A DNA stretch of 64,000 nt from Isoptericola halotolerans (GTDB lineage Bacteria; Actinomycetota; Actinomycetes; Actinomycetales; Cellulomonadaceae), in contig NZ_JABEZU010000002.1 in NCBI RefSeq assembly GCF_013149785.1, positions 186,001-250,000 on the forward strand, written 5' to 3'. Under the pieces are notes generated by a model. The model made no database searches and had not been told where the DNA came from. It saw only the letters and a list, made by a program, of their open reading frames with translations. The translations under genes and the position numbers were made by a program. Numbering within the stretch: the stretch's first letter is position 1; each line of letters starts with the position of its first letter. Below are positions 7,935 through 16,800 of the stretch, piece after piece.

Positions 7935-8642
7935 TCACATGGACGGCATCAGCACCGCGTCGACGAGGTACACGGTCGCGTTCTGCGTCATGACACCACC
8001 GCAGATCACGTTGGCGTCGTTGACCATGAGCTCGTCGCCCGACCCGGTGACCTCGACGGTCTCGCCCTGGACGGTCTCGTGCTCACCCTCGATGTCGGCG
8101 GGCAGGATCTGCCCGGGGACCACGTGGTAGGTGAGGACCGTGGTGAGCAGGTCGGCGTCGGTGGACAGGGTGTCGATCGTGTCGGCGTCGACCGCCGCGA
8201 AGGCGTCGTCCACGGGCGCGAACACGGTGAACTCGTCACCGTTGAGGGTGTCGACCAGGTTCACGTCGGGGTTGAGCTCGCCGCTGACGGCCGACACGAG
8301 CGTGGTGAGCAGCGGGTTGTTGGACGCGGCCACGGCGACCGGGTCGGTCGACATGCCGGTGATCGAGCCGTCGCCCTCGGGGACCTCGTCGGCATAGGCC
8401 TCGCAGCCGGGGCCCACCAGGTTGGCGGCGGGGTCCATGGCCATGTCGTCGCCCATGTCCTCGTCGTCCATGTCGTCCTCCATGTCCTCGGACATGTCGT
8501 CCTCGGGCATGGGTGCCTCTTCGGTCATGGTGTCCTCCGTGGTCTCCGGCATGTCGGAGTCGTCGGAGGAGCACGCGCTGAGGGCCAGCAGGGCCAGGGT
8601 GGCGAAGCCGGCGGCGGCGGTGCGGGTACGAACGTTCTTCAT
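7935..8642 (-). CDS. Fasciclin (FAS1) domain lipoprotein, MPT70/MPT83-like
   Basis: The 235-residue protein has a lipoprotein signal peptide ending LLALSACSS, so it should be anchored outside the membrane at the cysteine. Residues ~25-70 form a Met/Asp/Glu-rich linker. A single FAS1 domain covers ~90-235, with [24 protein letters not shown] and [13 protein letters not shown]. In mycobacteria, FAS1 proteins MPT70 and MPT83 are the main SigK targets. A SigK-type promoter lies at 8695-8725 and an AAGGAGA ribosome site precedes the ATG. The acidic linker is unusual in its regular D/E-D/E-M pattern. Confidence 0.92.
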   Translation of the reverse strand: MKNVRTRTAAAGFATLALLALSACSSDDSDMPETTEDTMTEEAPMPEDDMSEDMEDDMDDEDMGDDMAMDPAANLVGPGCEAYADEVPEGDGSITGMSTDPVAVAASNNPLLTTLVSAVSGELNPDVNLVDTLNGDEFTVFAPVDDAFAAVDADTIDTLSTDADLLTTVLTYHVVPGQILPADIEGEHETVQGETVEVTGSGDELMVNDANVICGGVMTQNATVYLVDAVLMPSM

Positions 8643-8694
8643 CGGTCTCTCCTTGCCTCGTCGCCCCGACCTCGTCCCGGGGCGCTTCACCAGG

Positions 8695-8725
8695 GGTTCG
8701 AAGCCCGGGCGCCGGTGGATGGGTG
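8695..8725 (-). promoter_or_regulatory. SigK-type promoter upstream of the fasciclin gene
   Basis: Read on the minus strand, CACCCATCC (8725-8717) is followed after 16 bases by CGAACC (8700-8695). Both boxes and the spacing are the same as before sigK and dipZ. The start codon lies about 50 bases downstream. Confidence 0.75.
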
Positions 8726-8790
8726 ACGGACGGAACTTTTTTCGCCGGACGTGCCGCGCGCCCTGGCGGGCGTGGCAGCAGACTCGGAGG

Positions 8791-9411
8791 ATGGGCGACG
8801 AGCAGCGGTTCCGCGGCCAGATCCTGGGGTGCGGCACGACCTCCGGCACGCGGGTGGTGGTGGGGCATTGGAGGGAGTCACCGTTCGGTGCGTTCGCCGA
8901 TGCGATGGTCGAGGACGCCACAGGGCACCGTGTGCTGGTGGCGCCGCCGCAGGTGGCGGGCTTCGTCGCGACGACGTACCGGTTCGACGACGTCGTGGAG
9001 ACGGCGGTGACCGTGCGCGTGGAGGGGCCTCGTGCCGGCCGGGGAGTAGGCCACGTCGTGGTGGAGGCCGGTCCGCTCCGGCTGCGTGCCGCCGTCGGTC
9101 GGCGCACGGCTCTGGGCCGGGTGCTGCGTCTGGTGCCGCCGCGGCTCGCCGCCGCGCCGCAGTTCGCGCTCCTCAGCGACCCGGTGGCACGGGTGCTGCT
9201 GCGCGGTGTGCGGACCCGGGGCAGCGCCGGCAACGGGCGGCACGAGACCTACGGGGCCACGGACATGCATGCCCTCTCGGCGCTGCGGGCGAGCTGGGAC
9301 GGGGGCGACCTGGGGGAGCTGGCGGACGTCGACCCGCCGGTGCGCTTCGGGTTCGGGTCGACGCCGCGCCAGCCGTCCCTGACGCAGGTGGTCACCACCG
9401 TCCGGGGGTGA
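8791..9411 (+). CDS. Hypothetical protein between the fasciclin gene and dipZ
   Basis: The 206-residue protein is mainly predicted beta/alpha with no membrane segment. It contains the phrases [21 protein letters not shown] and [10 protein letters not shown], which I cannot tie to a named family. Small conserved proteins of this kind occur in actinobacteria with a role in neither transport nor signalling that I know of. The ATG lies directly after GGAGG, too close for a normal ribosome site, so the start is uncertain. No SigK-type box precedes it. Confidence 0.6.
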   Translation: MGDEQRFRGQILGCGTTSGTRVVVGHWRESPFGAFADAMVEDATGHRVLVAPPQVAGFVATTYRFDDVVETAVTVRVEGPRAGRGVGHVVVEAGPLRLRAAVGRRTALGRVLRLVPPRLAAAPQFALLSDPVARVLLRGVRTRGSAGNGRHETYGATDMHALSALRASWDGGDLGELADVDPPVRFGFGSTPRQPSLTQVVTTVRG

Positions 9412-9425
9412 GCCCGGAGGCCCCG

Positions 9426-9456
9426 CACCCATCCGTGCGGGCCGCTGCTCCGAACC
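9426..9456 (+). promoter_or_regulatory. SigK-type promoter upstream of dipZ
   Basis: CACCCATCC (9426-9434) is followed after 16 bases by CGAACC (9451-9456), identical to the boxes of sigK and the fasciclin gene. The dipZ ATG at 9463 lies only 6 bases after the -10 box, so transcription should start at or next to the A of ATG and give a leaderless mRNA. Confidence 0.75.
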
Positions 9457-9462
9457 TGCGGC

Positions 9463-11460
9463 ATGGAGACCTTGATCATCATCGGCCTGCTCGGCGGCCT
9501 CATCACCGGGATCTCACCGTGCATCCTGCCGATGCTGCCGGTGATCTTCTTCGCCGGGGGCGTCGAGGGTGCACGGGACCGCGGCACGGGCAAGGACGCG
9601 GACGACGGCGGCCCGGACGCCGCGCAGGACGCTGAGGCGGACGCTCGGGGCGGCGAGAGCGAGGGCGTCAGTCCGGCGCTGTTCGCGGGCGCCCCGTCGG
9701 CGGTGCAGATCGGCCGCTCCGGTCAGGTCACCAGCGGCCCGCCGACCGGCCGTGCCGGCACGGTGACGCTGCCGCTCTCGGTGGACGAGCCGCCCTCGTC
9801 CTCGCGGCGTGGTCGTGCGTCGGGAGGAGGCGGCCGCAGCACGGGCCGGCCGGGCCGGTCGTGGCGCCCGTACCTGGTGATCGCGGGCCTGGTGCTGAGC
9901 TTCAGCGTCTTCACGCTGCTCGGCTCGCTGCTGCTCACCGCCCTCGGTCTGCCGCAGGACCTGCTGCGCTGGCTCGGGATCACGCTGCTCACCGCGATCG
10001 GTGTGGGCATGATCGTGCCCCGCTTCGAGGAGGTCCTGGAACGACCGTTCCAGCGCATCGCCGCCTTCGGTTCGCGCAAGGGGGCGGCCCGCCAGGACCG
10101 GGGGGCGTTCCTGCTGGGGCTGGGCCTGGGCGTGCTGTACGTGCCGTGCGCCGGGCCGGTGCTGGCGGCCATCACGGTGGCGGGCGCGACGGGGAACATC
10201 GGGCCGGGCACGGTCGCCCTGACCGTGAGCTTCGCCGTCGGCGCCGCGATCCCGCTCCTGGTGTTCGCGCTGGCCGGCCGTCGCGTCGCCGAGCGGGTCC
10301 GCGGGTTCCAGCGCCACCAGCGGGGGATCCGCGTCACGGGCGGCGTCGTGATGATCGTCCTCGCCGTGGGGCTCGCCTACGACGTGCCGGCCCAGATCCA
10401 GCGGGCGCTGCCGGACTACACCGGCGCCCTGCAGCAGCAGGTCGACCAGAACGAGTCGGTCCAGGAGGCCCTGGAGCTCGGCGGCATCGTCACCGACGTC
10501 AACCGGGAGCTGTCGAACTGCACCACCGGGTCGCCCGAGCTGGCGGAGTGCGGCACCGCCCCGCCGCTGACGGGCATCACCCAGTGGCTGAACACCCCCG
10601 GGGACCAGCCCGTCGAGCTGGAGGACCTGCGCGGCAAGGTGGTGCTCATCGACTTCTGGACGTACTCGTGCATCAACTGCCAGCGCGCCATCCCGCACAT
10701 CGCCGACTGGTACGAGAAGTATCAGGACGCCGGGCTGGAGGTGATCGGGGTGCACACCCCCGAGTTCGCGTTCGAGCGCGAGACCCGCAACGTGGTCGCG
10801 GGCGCGGAGGACCTGGGCGTGGTGTACCCGATCGCGCAGGACAACTCCTACTCGACGTGGACGACCTACCGGAACCGGTACTGGCCGGCGGAGTACCTCA
10901 TCGACGCGGACGGCACCGTGCGCTACCTGAAGTTCGGTGAGGGGGACTACGACGTCACCGAGCAGCACATCCGTGACCTGCTGCAGGCGGCAGACCCGGA
11001 CGTCGAGCTGCCGCCGCCCTCCGAGGTGCTCGACACGACCCCGGAGGACGAGACGACGCCCGAGACGTACCTGGCGCTGAACAAGGTGTTCAACTACGCG
11101 GGCCCGACGCCGTACGGCAGCGGCGAGGCGGAGTTCGAGCCGGCGCAGGAGCAGCTTCAGGACACCTTCTCGCTGGACGGCACGTGGGAGCTCGACTTCC
11201 AGGGTGCGACGGCGGTGTCCGACCACGCCACGTTGCGCCTGGCCTACCAGGCGACCGACGTGTTCACGGTGCTCGGCGGCGAGGGCACCGTCACCGCCCG
11301 GGTGGTCGCGCCCGACGGGACGGTGCGCTCCGAGGAGGAGATCGCCGTCGGCGGCAACCCGACGCTGTACGAGGTGGTGCGGGGCGACGGCCCGAGCGAG
11401 GGCCTCGTCGAGCTCGACGTCCCCGCCGGGGTGTCGGTGTACACGTTCACCTTCGGGTGA
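9463..11460 (+). CDS. dipZ: DipZ: DsbD/CcdA-type thiol transporter fused to thioredoxin-like domain
   Basis: The 665-residue protein begins with a CcdA/DsbD membrane region whose two redox cysteines are in SPCILPMLP (Cys20) and VPCAGPVLA (Cys229). A TlpA/thioredoxin-like domain follows with DFWTYSCINCQRAIPHI (Cys403, Cys406), and a C-terminal beta domain from about residue 530 is typical of DipZ. It should carry reducing equivalents across the membrane to extracytoplasmic disulfides. A low-complexity segment of about 90 residues (~40-130) separates the first and second membrane helices, longer than usual. dipZ is a SigK target in mycobacteria, and the promoter at 9426 supports that here. Confidence 0.92.
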   Translation: METLIIIGLLGGLITGISPCILPMLPVIFFAGGVEGARDRGTGKDADDGGPDAAQDAEADARGGESEGVSPALFAGAPSAVQIGRSGQVTSGPPTGRAGTVTLPLSVDEPPSSSRRGRASGGGGRSTGRPGRSWRPYLVIAGLVLSFSVFTLLGSLLLTALGLPQDLLRWLGITLLTAIGVGMIVPRFEEVLERPFQRIAAFGSRKGAARQDRGAFLLGLGLGVLYVPCAGPVLAAITVAGATGNIGPGTVALTVSFAVGAAIPLLVFALAGRRVAERVRGFQRHQRGIRVTGGVVMIVLAVGLAYDVPAQIQRALPDYTGALQQQVDQNESVQEALELGGIVTDVNRELSNCTTGSPELAECGTAPPLTGITQWLNTPGDQPVELEDLRGKVVLIDFWTYSCINCQRAIPHIADWYEKYQDAGLEVIGVHTPEFAFERETRNVVAGAEDLGVVYPIAQDNSYSTWTTYRNRYWPAEYLIDADGTVRYLKFGEGDYDVTEQHIRDLLQAADPDVELPPPSEVLDTTPEDETTPETYLALNKVFNYAGPTPYGSGEAEFEPAQEQLQDTFSLDGTWELDFQGATAVSDHATLRLAYQATDVFTVLGGEGTVTARVVAPDGTVRSEEEIAVGGNPTLYEVVRGDGPSEGLVELDVPAGVSVYTFTFG

Positions 11461-11463
11461 CCG

Positions 11464-12846
11464 CTACCAGGACCAGCCGTCCACGGCCTGCGCCCACGGT
11501 CCCTGCCGCACCTCGGCGCCGTCGAGCACGTCCAGCGTGACGGGCTCGCCGTCCGACGGTCCTGCCAGGTCCGGCGCGCGCGGCACGAGGGCCACGGGAT
11601 CGGCGCCGGGGACGGCGACGATCTCGACCTCCGTGGTGACCTCCGGGTCGTTCGTCGTGGACATGGCCCGCCAGGCCAGCGTGGCGAGCACCTGCTCGCC
11701 GGCGGGGACGACCACCCGCTCCGCGACCAACCCGGGGGAGTGCGGCACGATCGTCACGTCCCGCTGCGCCCGCCCGTCCGCGTCGCGGAAGACGACGTGG
11801 GGGAAGCCGTCGACGGCGCACGGCTCGCCGGACACGTTGCGCGCGTGCACCGCCAGGTAGCGCGCGCCCGTGGCGGCGTCGGGGGTGCCGAGCGAGAGCT
11901 CGAGGTCGGCACCGGTGCACTCGGCCGCGGCGTCGTCGGTGGGCCAGGCCTCCGTGCCCTCGGGCATCCGGACGGGGTGCGGTTCCGGCTCGGGCGGTGC
12001 GAACCCGCCGACCCAGCCCTCGGCGAGAGTGTCGTAGCCGGGCGAGAGGAGTGTGTAGGGCACGGGTTCATCGCCCGCCACCGTACGGGCCCGGAGCCAG
12101 TCGACGAGGGCGGCGGTCGTGCTCGCCGTGTCGTCCGCGAGGTACACGCTCAGGCCCCTCTGACCCGTGGAGAACGCCGACTCGACGCGATCTTGCTCCG
12201 CAGCCTCGACGGCGAGGCGGACCAGCGCGACGTCGACGACGACGGGGATGCCCGGCTCATAGCGGACCGTGCCGTCGAGCGTGGCGAGCCCGGCCACGAA
12301 GCCGCGCCGCTCCGCGAAGTCGGCCAGTGCGAGGAGCTCGTCAGGGGTGCTCGTCTCCGCGGAGTGGGCGGAGGCACGAGCGGCACCCGCCTGCCACAGC
12401 TCGTACGCCTTGGTGACGCCGGTGTCGAGGTCGGTACTGCCGAGGGTGTGCACGCTCAGCGGATAGGTGGCCACGGAGCCGCTCTCGTCCGGTGTGCCGG
12501 CCACGATCGATATCGACCAGGTCAGGTCGACACCGGGGACCGGGGCCGCGGTGAACAGCGCTGACACCTGGCCGGCCGCATCTCCGGCGGCCTGCGGAGT
12601 CAGGTCCTCCTCGAGCCGGACCTCGAGCCGGGCCACGGCGGTGTCGCCGTCCTTGGCGTCATGGTGGAGCACGTCGTAGCCGACCTCGGCGCTGACGACG
12701 CCAGGTACGGACTCGATCGGGCCGACGGCGTCCCGCAGGGCGTCCGGCACGGTGTCCCACGGGCGCCACACGCCGAGCATGACGCCTGCACCGACCCCGG
12801 CGACGACCAGCGCCAGCACCCACCCGAGGACGACGCGACGTGACAT
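11464..12846 (-). CDS. Membrane-anchored DUF4232 domain protein
   Basis: The 460-residue protein has an N-terminal membrane helix (residues 5-27). A central region of about 250 residues includes a VPGVVSAEVGYDVLH segment resembling the small BON-like repeats seen in actinobacterial exported proteins. A C-terminal DUF4232 domain runs from about residue 310, with ECTGADLELSL, YLAVHARNVSGEPCAVDGFP and VVVPAGEQ. DUF4232 is an immunoglobulin-like extracytoplasmic domain of unknown role. It is convergent with dipZ with only three bases between the stop codons. Confidence 0.75.
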   Translation of the reverse strand: MSRRVVLGWVLALVVAGVGAGVMLGVWRPWDTVPDALRDAVGPIESVPGVVSAEVGYDVLHHDAKDGDTAVARLEVRLEEDLTPQAAGDAAGQVSALFTAAPVPGVDLTWSISIVAGTPDESGSVATYPLSVHTLGSTDLDTGVTKAYELWQAGAARASAHSAETSTPDELLALADFAERRGFVAGLATLDGTVRYEPGIPVVVDVALVRLAVEAAEQDRVESAFSTGQRGLSVYLADDTASTTAALVDWLRARTVAGDEPVPYTLLSPGYDTLAEGWVGGFAPPEPEPHPVRMPEGTEAWPTDDAAAECTGADLELSLGTPDAATGARYLAVHARNVSGEPCAVDGFPHVVFRDADGRAQRDVTIVPHSPGLVAERVVVPAGEQVLATLAWRAMSTTNDPEVTTEVEIVAVPGADPVALVPRAPDLAGPSDGEPVTLDVLDGAEVRQGPWAQAVDGWSW

Positions 12847-12898
12847 GTGCCGATCGTGCCAGAGCGGGGCTCACCTCTCGGAAAGCGTCCGGTCCGGC

Positions 12899-14095
12899 TC
12901 AGACGAACGCGTCCAGCGCGGCGCGGTCCACGGGCCCCTCGGCGCGGATCAGGTCCTCGACGTCGTCCATGCGGTCCCAGACGTTGATCCCCATCCCCGC
13001 CTGGACGCGGTCGCCGTCCACCCAGAACGCGACGCACTCGCGGTCCGCGGCCGAGCCGCTGATCACCACCTCGCCGCTCGTGACGCCCTTGACCTCCATG
13101 CCCAGGTCGAACTGGTCGGTGAAGAAGTAGGGCAGGACGTCGTAGGGCTCCGCGGATCCGAGCATCGCGCGGGCGGCGTGCTTGCCGGTCTCGTCGGCGA
13201 ACGCCCAGTGCTCCACCCGCAGGGCTCGGCCGTAGCGCACCGAGGGCACCGAGGCGATGTCGCCGGCCGCCCACACGCCGGGCGCGGAGGTCCGCAGCGT
13301 CCCGTCCACGGCGACCCCGTCGCCGTCGGCCGCGGAGCGCAGCTCGATGCCGGCCTCCGCGGCGAGGTCGCACCGCGGGGTCACGCCGACACCGACGACG
13401 ACGGTGCTCGCCTCGAGCGTGGTGCCGTCGTCGAGCTCGACGCCGGAGACGCTGCCGGTACCGGTCAGGGCGGTGACCGCCGTCGCGCGGAGCAGCCGGA
13501 CACCGTTCTCCTCGTGGAGGTTCGTGAAGATCTCGCTCACGCGCGCTCCGAGCCCGTGCAGAGGGTGGGGCGATCTGCCGACGACGGTCACGTCGCGGCC
13601 GAGCTGCCGGGCCGACGCCGCGACCTCCATCCCGATCCAGCCGTCCCCGACGACGACGAGCGGCCCGTCGTCACCCAGTGCGGTCCGCAGACGGTCGGCG
13701 TCGTCGATCGTGCGCAGGTGGTGCACACCGTCCAGGTCGTTGCCGGGGACGTCGAGCCGGCGGACCTGCGAGCCGGTGGCCAGCAGCAGGCGTGAGTAGC
13801 GCAGCGACCCGCCGGGTGCCGTCTCGATGGCCGAACCGGCCACGTCCAGGCCGACCGCCGTCGTCGACGTCCGCAGGTCGACGCCGCGGTCGGCGTACCA
13901 GTCGGCGTCGTGAGGGAACAGGGCGTCGGTGCCGGCCTCGCCGCGCAGGTAGTCCTTGGACAGGGGCGGGCGCTCGTACGGTGGGAAGGCCTCGGCGGTG
14001 AGGACGACGAGGTCGCCGTCGTATCCCTGGTCGCGCAGCGTCTGGGTGGCGCGCGCGGCGGCGAGACCGCCCCCGACGACGACGATCGGCTCCAT
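12899..14095 (-). CDS. FAD-dependent NAD(P)H oxidoreductase (ferredoxin/rhodocoxin reductase family)
   Basis: The 398-residue protein has an N-terminal FAD-binding IVVVGGGLAAARATQTLR, the second dinucleotide motif PLVVVGDGWIGMEVAASAR, the WAAGDIASV FAD motif and a C-terminal reductase domain with HWAFADETGKHAA and LPYFFTDQF. These are the marks of reductases that pass electrons from NAD(P)H to ferredoxins or cytochrome P450 systems. No ferredoxin or P450 gene is nearby. ATG 14095 is chosen because AGGAGG lies five bases upstream. Confidence 0.88.
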   Translation of the reverse strand: MEPIVVVGGGLAAARATQTLRDQGYDGDLVVLTAEAFPPYERPPLSKDYLRGEAGTDALFPHDADWYADRGVDLRTSTTAVGLDVAGSAIETAPGGSLRYSRLLLATGSQVRRLDVPGNDLDGVHHLRTIDDADRLRTALGDDGPLVVVGDGWIGMEVAASARQLGRDVTVVGRSPHPLHGLGARVSEIFTNLHEENGVRLLRATAVTALTGTGSVSGVELDDGTTLEASTVVVGVGVTPRCDLAAEAGIELRSAADGDGVAVDGTLRTSAPGVWAAGDIASVPSVRYGRALRVEHWAFADETGKHAARAMLGSAEPYDVLPYFFTDQFDLGMEVKGVTSGEVVISGSAADRECVAFWVDGDRVQAGMGINVWDRMDDVEDLIRAEGPVDRAALDAFV

Positions 14096-14197
14096 CGTTC
14101 CTCCTGGTGTGTGACCTGAGGCACAGCCTGTCACGTCGAGCCGTGCTGCGCTGTCGTGAGGGTGTCAGGAGTCGACCGCAGCAGGAGGAGGGGCATC

Positions 14198-14944
14198 ATG
14201 AGGATCGCAGTCGCCGGTGGGACCGGAGTCGTCGGACGTCACGTCGTGGACGCGCTGGACCGGGCCGGGCACGAGGTGGCGGTGCTGACCCGTGGCCGGG
14301 GCGTGGACGTGGCGACCGGGGACGGCCTGGACGCCGCGCTCGACGGCGTGGAGGCCGTCGTCGACACGCTGAACCTGATGAACCTCAGGGAGAAGGCGGT
14401 CACGGAGTTCTTCACCACCACCTCGCGCCACCTGCTGGAGGCCGGCCGCCGGGCCGGCGTCGGGCACCACGTGCTGCTCTCGATCGTGGGCGTCGACCGG
14501 GCGCCGGGGTACGGGTACTACCGGGCCAAGCTGGCCCAGGAGGCGGTGGTGCGGTCCGGGGACGTGCCGTGGTCGGTGGTGCGGGCCACGCAGTTCCACG
14601 AGTTCCCCGGGCAGGTGCTGGGGGCGATCCCCGGGCCGGTGGGGATCGTGCCGCGGATGCGGTGCCGGCCCGTGGCGGCCGCCGAGGTCGGTGACTACCT
14701 GGCGGAGGTCGCGGCCGGACCTGCGATGGGGTGGGCGCCGGAGATCGCCGGGCCGCGCGAGGAGCAGCTGGTCGACATGGCGCACCGTCTGCTGCGCGCG
14801 CAGGGCCGACGGCGGTGGGTGCTGCCCGTCGACTTCCCCGGGACCGGCAGGGACTTCCGGGGTGGGGCGATGCTGCCCGACGGCGAGGCTCGGTGCGGGG
14901 TGGTGACCTTCGACGAGTGGTTGGCGGACGTCACGGTCCCGTGA
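14198..14944 (+). CDS. NAD(P)-binding (NmrA/atypical SDR) protein
   Basis: The 248-residue protein opens with the Rossmann motif MRIAVAGGTGVVGRHVVDAL and continues with VDTLNLMN, HHVLLSIVGVD and YYRAKLAQE. This is the pattern of atypical SDR/NmrA-like proteins in which the YxxxK pair is preserved as YYRAK. Members bind NAD(P) and act as reductases or redox sensors. ATG 14198 follows a strong GGAGGAGG ribosome site. It is divergent from the flavin reductase gene, with 102 bases between the starts. Confidence 0.85.
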   Translation: MRIAVAGGTGVVGRHVVDALDRAGHEVAVLTRGRGVDVATGDGLDAALDGVEAVVDTLNLMNLREKAVTEFFTTTSRHLLEAGRRAGVGHHVLLSIVGVDRAPGYGYYRAKLAQEAVVRSGDVPWSVVRATQFHEFPGQVLGAIPGPVGIVPRMRCRPVAAAEVGDYLAEVAAGPAMGWAPEIAGPREEQLVDMAHRLLRAQGRRRWVLPVDFPGTGRDFRGGAMLPDGEARCGVVTFDEWLADVTVP

Positions 14945-15034
14945 CCGCTCGCGGGTCTCGACGTGGTGCTGCCCCGGATCCGAGCCCTCGACGAGCAGGC
15001 GCTGAGAGCGCTGACGGTGTCTCGTCGTGCCGGG

Positions 15035-15667
15035 TCACGGGTGATCACCCCGTTCCTCGATTCCCTCGAGGAGTGACGTCGAGTCGGCGTCCTTCTGGCG
15101 CGTGGTCGTCGCCAGGCCGCCCACGAGGACGACCGCACCGGAGAGCAGCAGGTAGAGCGCCAGGAGCAGGGCGACGACGGTCATGTCGTCGGTGGGCCGG
15201 GCGAGCATGACCGCGCCGAGCACCAGCCAGAGCGCTGCGTTCACCAGCTGCCAGTCCCAGGCGATCGTGCGTGCCGCGCGGCCTCGGAGGCCGCCGATCA
15301 GGGCCATCACACCGGCGACGCACGCCCAGACACCGACCACGAGGAAGAGCAGCGGCGCCGTCATCGACGGCCAGACGACGACCGCCACACCGGCCACGAC
15401 GCTGACGATCCCCGCGACGAGCCGCGCGTTGAGGTCCTCGCCGGCCGTGCCGCCCTGGGCGCGCCGGTTCTCGATCACCAGCAGCGCGCCCTGGACGGCG
15501 ATCGCGAGCCCCACCAGCCAGCGCAACCACGTCAGGCCGTCGTCGGGACTCACGAAGAGGACGACGCCGGCGACGACGGACACCGCGCCCCGCAGGTAGA
15601 CGAGGCCCCACAGCCGCCGTGCGGTGCCGACGGTGCGGTGGGACATCGGTGCGTTCGCCTCTGACAT
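15035..15667 (-). CDS. HdeD family (DUF308) membrane protein
   Basis: The 210-residue protein has six hydrophobic helices in three pairs, such as WGLVYLRGAVSVVAGVVLFV and LLFLVVGVWACVAGVMALIGG. The repeated G-x-x-x-x-x-G-x-x-x-x-x-P pattern is that of HdeD/DUF308. In enterobacteria HdeD is linked to acid resistance, but the biochemical role of the family is unknown. The ATG is preceded by AGGGGA. It is a single gene, convergent with the SDR gene. Confidence 0.85.
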   Translation of the reverse strand: MSEANAPMSHRTVGTARRLWGLVYLRGAVSVVAGVVLFVSPDDGLTWLRWLVGLAIAVQGALLVIENRRAQGGTAGEDLNARLVAGIVSVVAGVAVVVWPSMTAPLLFLVVGVWACVAGVMALIGGLRGRAARTIAWDWQLVNAALWLVLGAVMLARPTDDMTVVALLLALYLLLSGAVVLVGGLATTTRQKDADSTSLLEGIEERGDHP

Positions 15668-15736
15668 CGCTGGTCCCCTCGTCGCGCGGCTCCCTGCTGC
15701 GATGCTACGAGCGTTGCCGCCGGAGCGCGCCCGGGG

Positions 15737-16750
15737 TCAGTCGAACAGGTCGGCCGTGGCGCCGATGACCGGCCACGCCCCCTCGGAGGTGTTGCCGAGC
15801 ACGCTGACCGTCGTCGACGTCGCCGCGTCGTGCGTGGTCCGGAACGAGACGCCCGCGTCGTAGCCCTCGAGGACGACGGCGGGCCCGGTCGCGTGGAGCC
15901 AGAAACCCATCCCGTAGCGCAGCCCCTCGGACGGGACGTCGTGACGAGGTCGGATCATGGCCTCCAGGGTCGGCTGCTCGACGATCCGACCGGCGAACAG
16001 GGCGAGCCAGAACCGGTGCAGGTCTTCGGCGGTCGTGAATGCGCCGCCGTCGCCGTTGCCCAGGACCGGCAGGTGCAGCACGTTGGTCCGGTCACCCGTC
16101 TCCTCCAGGTAGCCGAGCGCGGCGTCACCGGGCAGCTCGTCGGAGCGCAGGTAGCGGGTCTGATCCAGGCCGGCACGGTCGCACACCTCCCGGTGGACCA
16201 GGTCGTGGAAGGTCTGCCCGGAGACTCGTTCCGCGACCAGCGCCAGCACGACGTAGCCACCGTTGTTGTAGGCGAACACCTCGCCCGGCGGCGTCGTCTG
16301 CGGGAACCCGTCGAGCTCGGGCAGGAACGCCTCCGCGGTGAGGAGCGTGTGCACCGGCCGGCGCAGGATGTAGTCGGTGATCTCGCCGCCCGCCTCCTCG
16401 TCGAGGTAGTCCCCGATGCCCGAGGTGTGGGTCAGGAGGTGCTCCACCGTCACCGCGTCGTCGATCAGGGGAAGGTCCGAACCCAGCACGTCGCGCACGG
16501 GTGTGGTCAGCCGGAGCGCGCCGTCCTCCACGAGGCGCATGACCGTGAGAGCGGTGAACCCCTTGCTGCCGCTGGCGACGGCGAACCGGTGCGCGACGGT
16601 GTTCGGCACCTCCAGCGCGCGGTGCGCATGTCCGAAGGCACGCTCAAGGATCCGCTCGTCGCCGACGTCCACCGTGACGACGCCGGAGAAGGTCGCCTCG
16701 ACGGCGGCCTCGGTGACGGCAGGGTCGAGCTGCTCCACGTCGATGTGCAT
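15737..16750 (-). CDS. Serine hydrolase (class C beta-lactamase / penicillin-binding-like)
   Basis: The 337-residue protein has the beta-lactamase class C fold motifs: the SxxK nucleophile in FAVASGSKGFTAL, the YxN motif in FAYNNGGYVVLALV, and the conserved HLLTHTSGIGDYLDEE and TPPGEVFAY segments. There is no signal peptide, so it is likely a cytoplasmic esterase or D-aminopeptidase-like enzyme. ATG 16750 is chosen where homology begins. The gene lies 50 bases downstream of the ECF41 sigma gene on the same strand and may be co-transcribed. Confidence 0.88.
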   Translation of the reverse strand: MHIDVEQLDPAVTEAAVEATFSGVVTVDVGDERILERAFGHAHRALEVPNTVAHRFAVASGSKGFTALTVMRLVEDGALRLTTPVRDVLGSDLPLIDDAVTVEHLLTHTSGIGDYLDEEAGGEITDYILRRPVHTLLTAEAFLPELDGFPQTTPPGEVFAYNNGGYVVLALVAERVSGQTFHDLVHREVCDRAGLDQTRYLRSDELPGDAALGYLEETGDRTNVLHLPVLGNGDGGAFTTAEDLHRFWLALFAGRIVEQPTLEAMIRPRHDVPSEGLRYGMGFWLHATGPAVVLEGYDAGVSFRTTHDAATSTTVSVLGNTSEGAWPVIGATADLFD

Positions 16751-16800
16751 GCCTCGACGGTAGGCGGGTGTCGGGGCGCGGTCCAGCGGTTTTCCGGCGT

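Noticed and set aside
8079-8726. A plus-strand frame rich in Gly/Val/His opposite the fasciclin gene
   Set aside because: It mirrors the Asp/Met-rich linker of the lipoprotein and lacks any family pattern or ribosome site.
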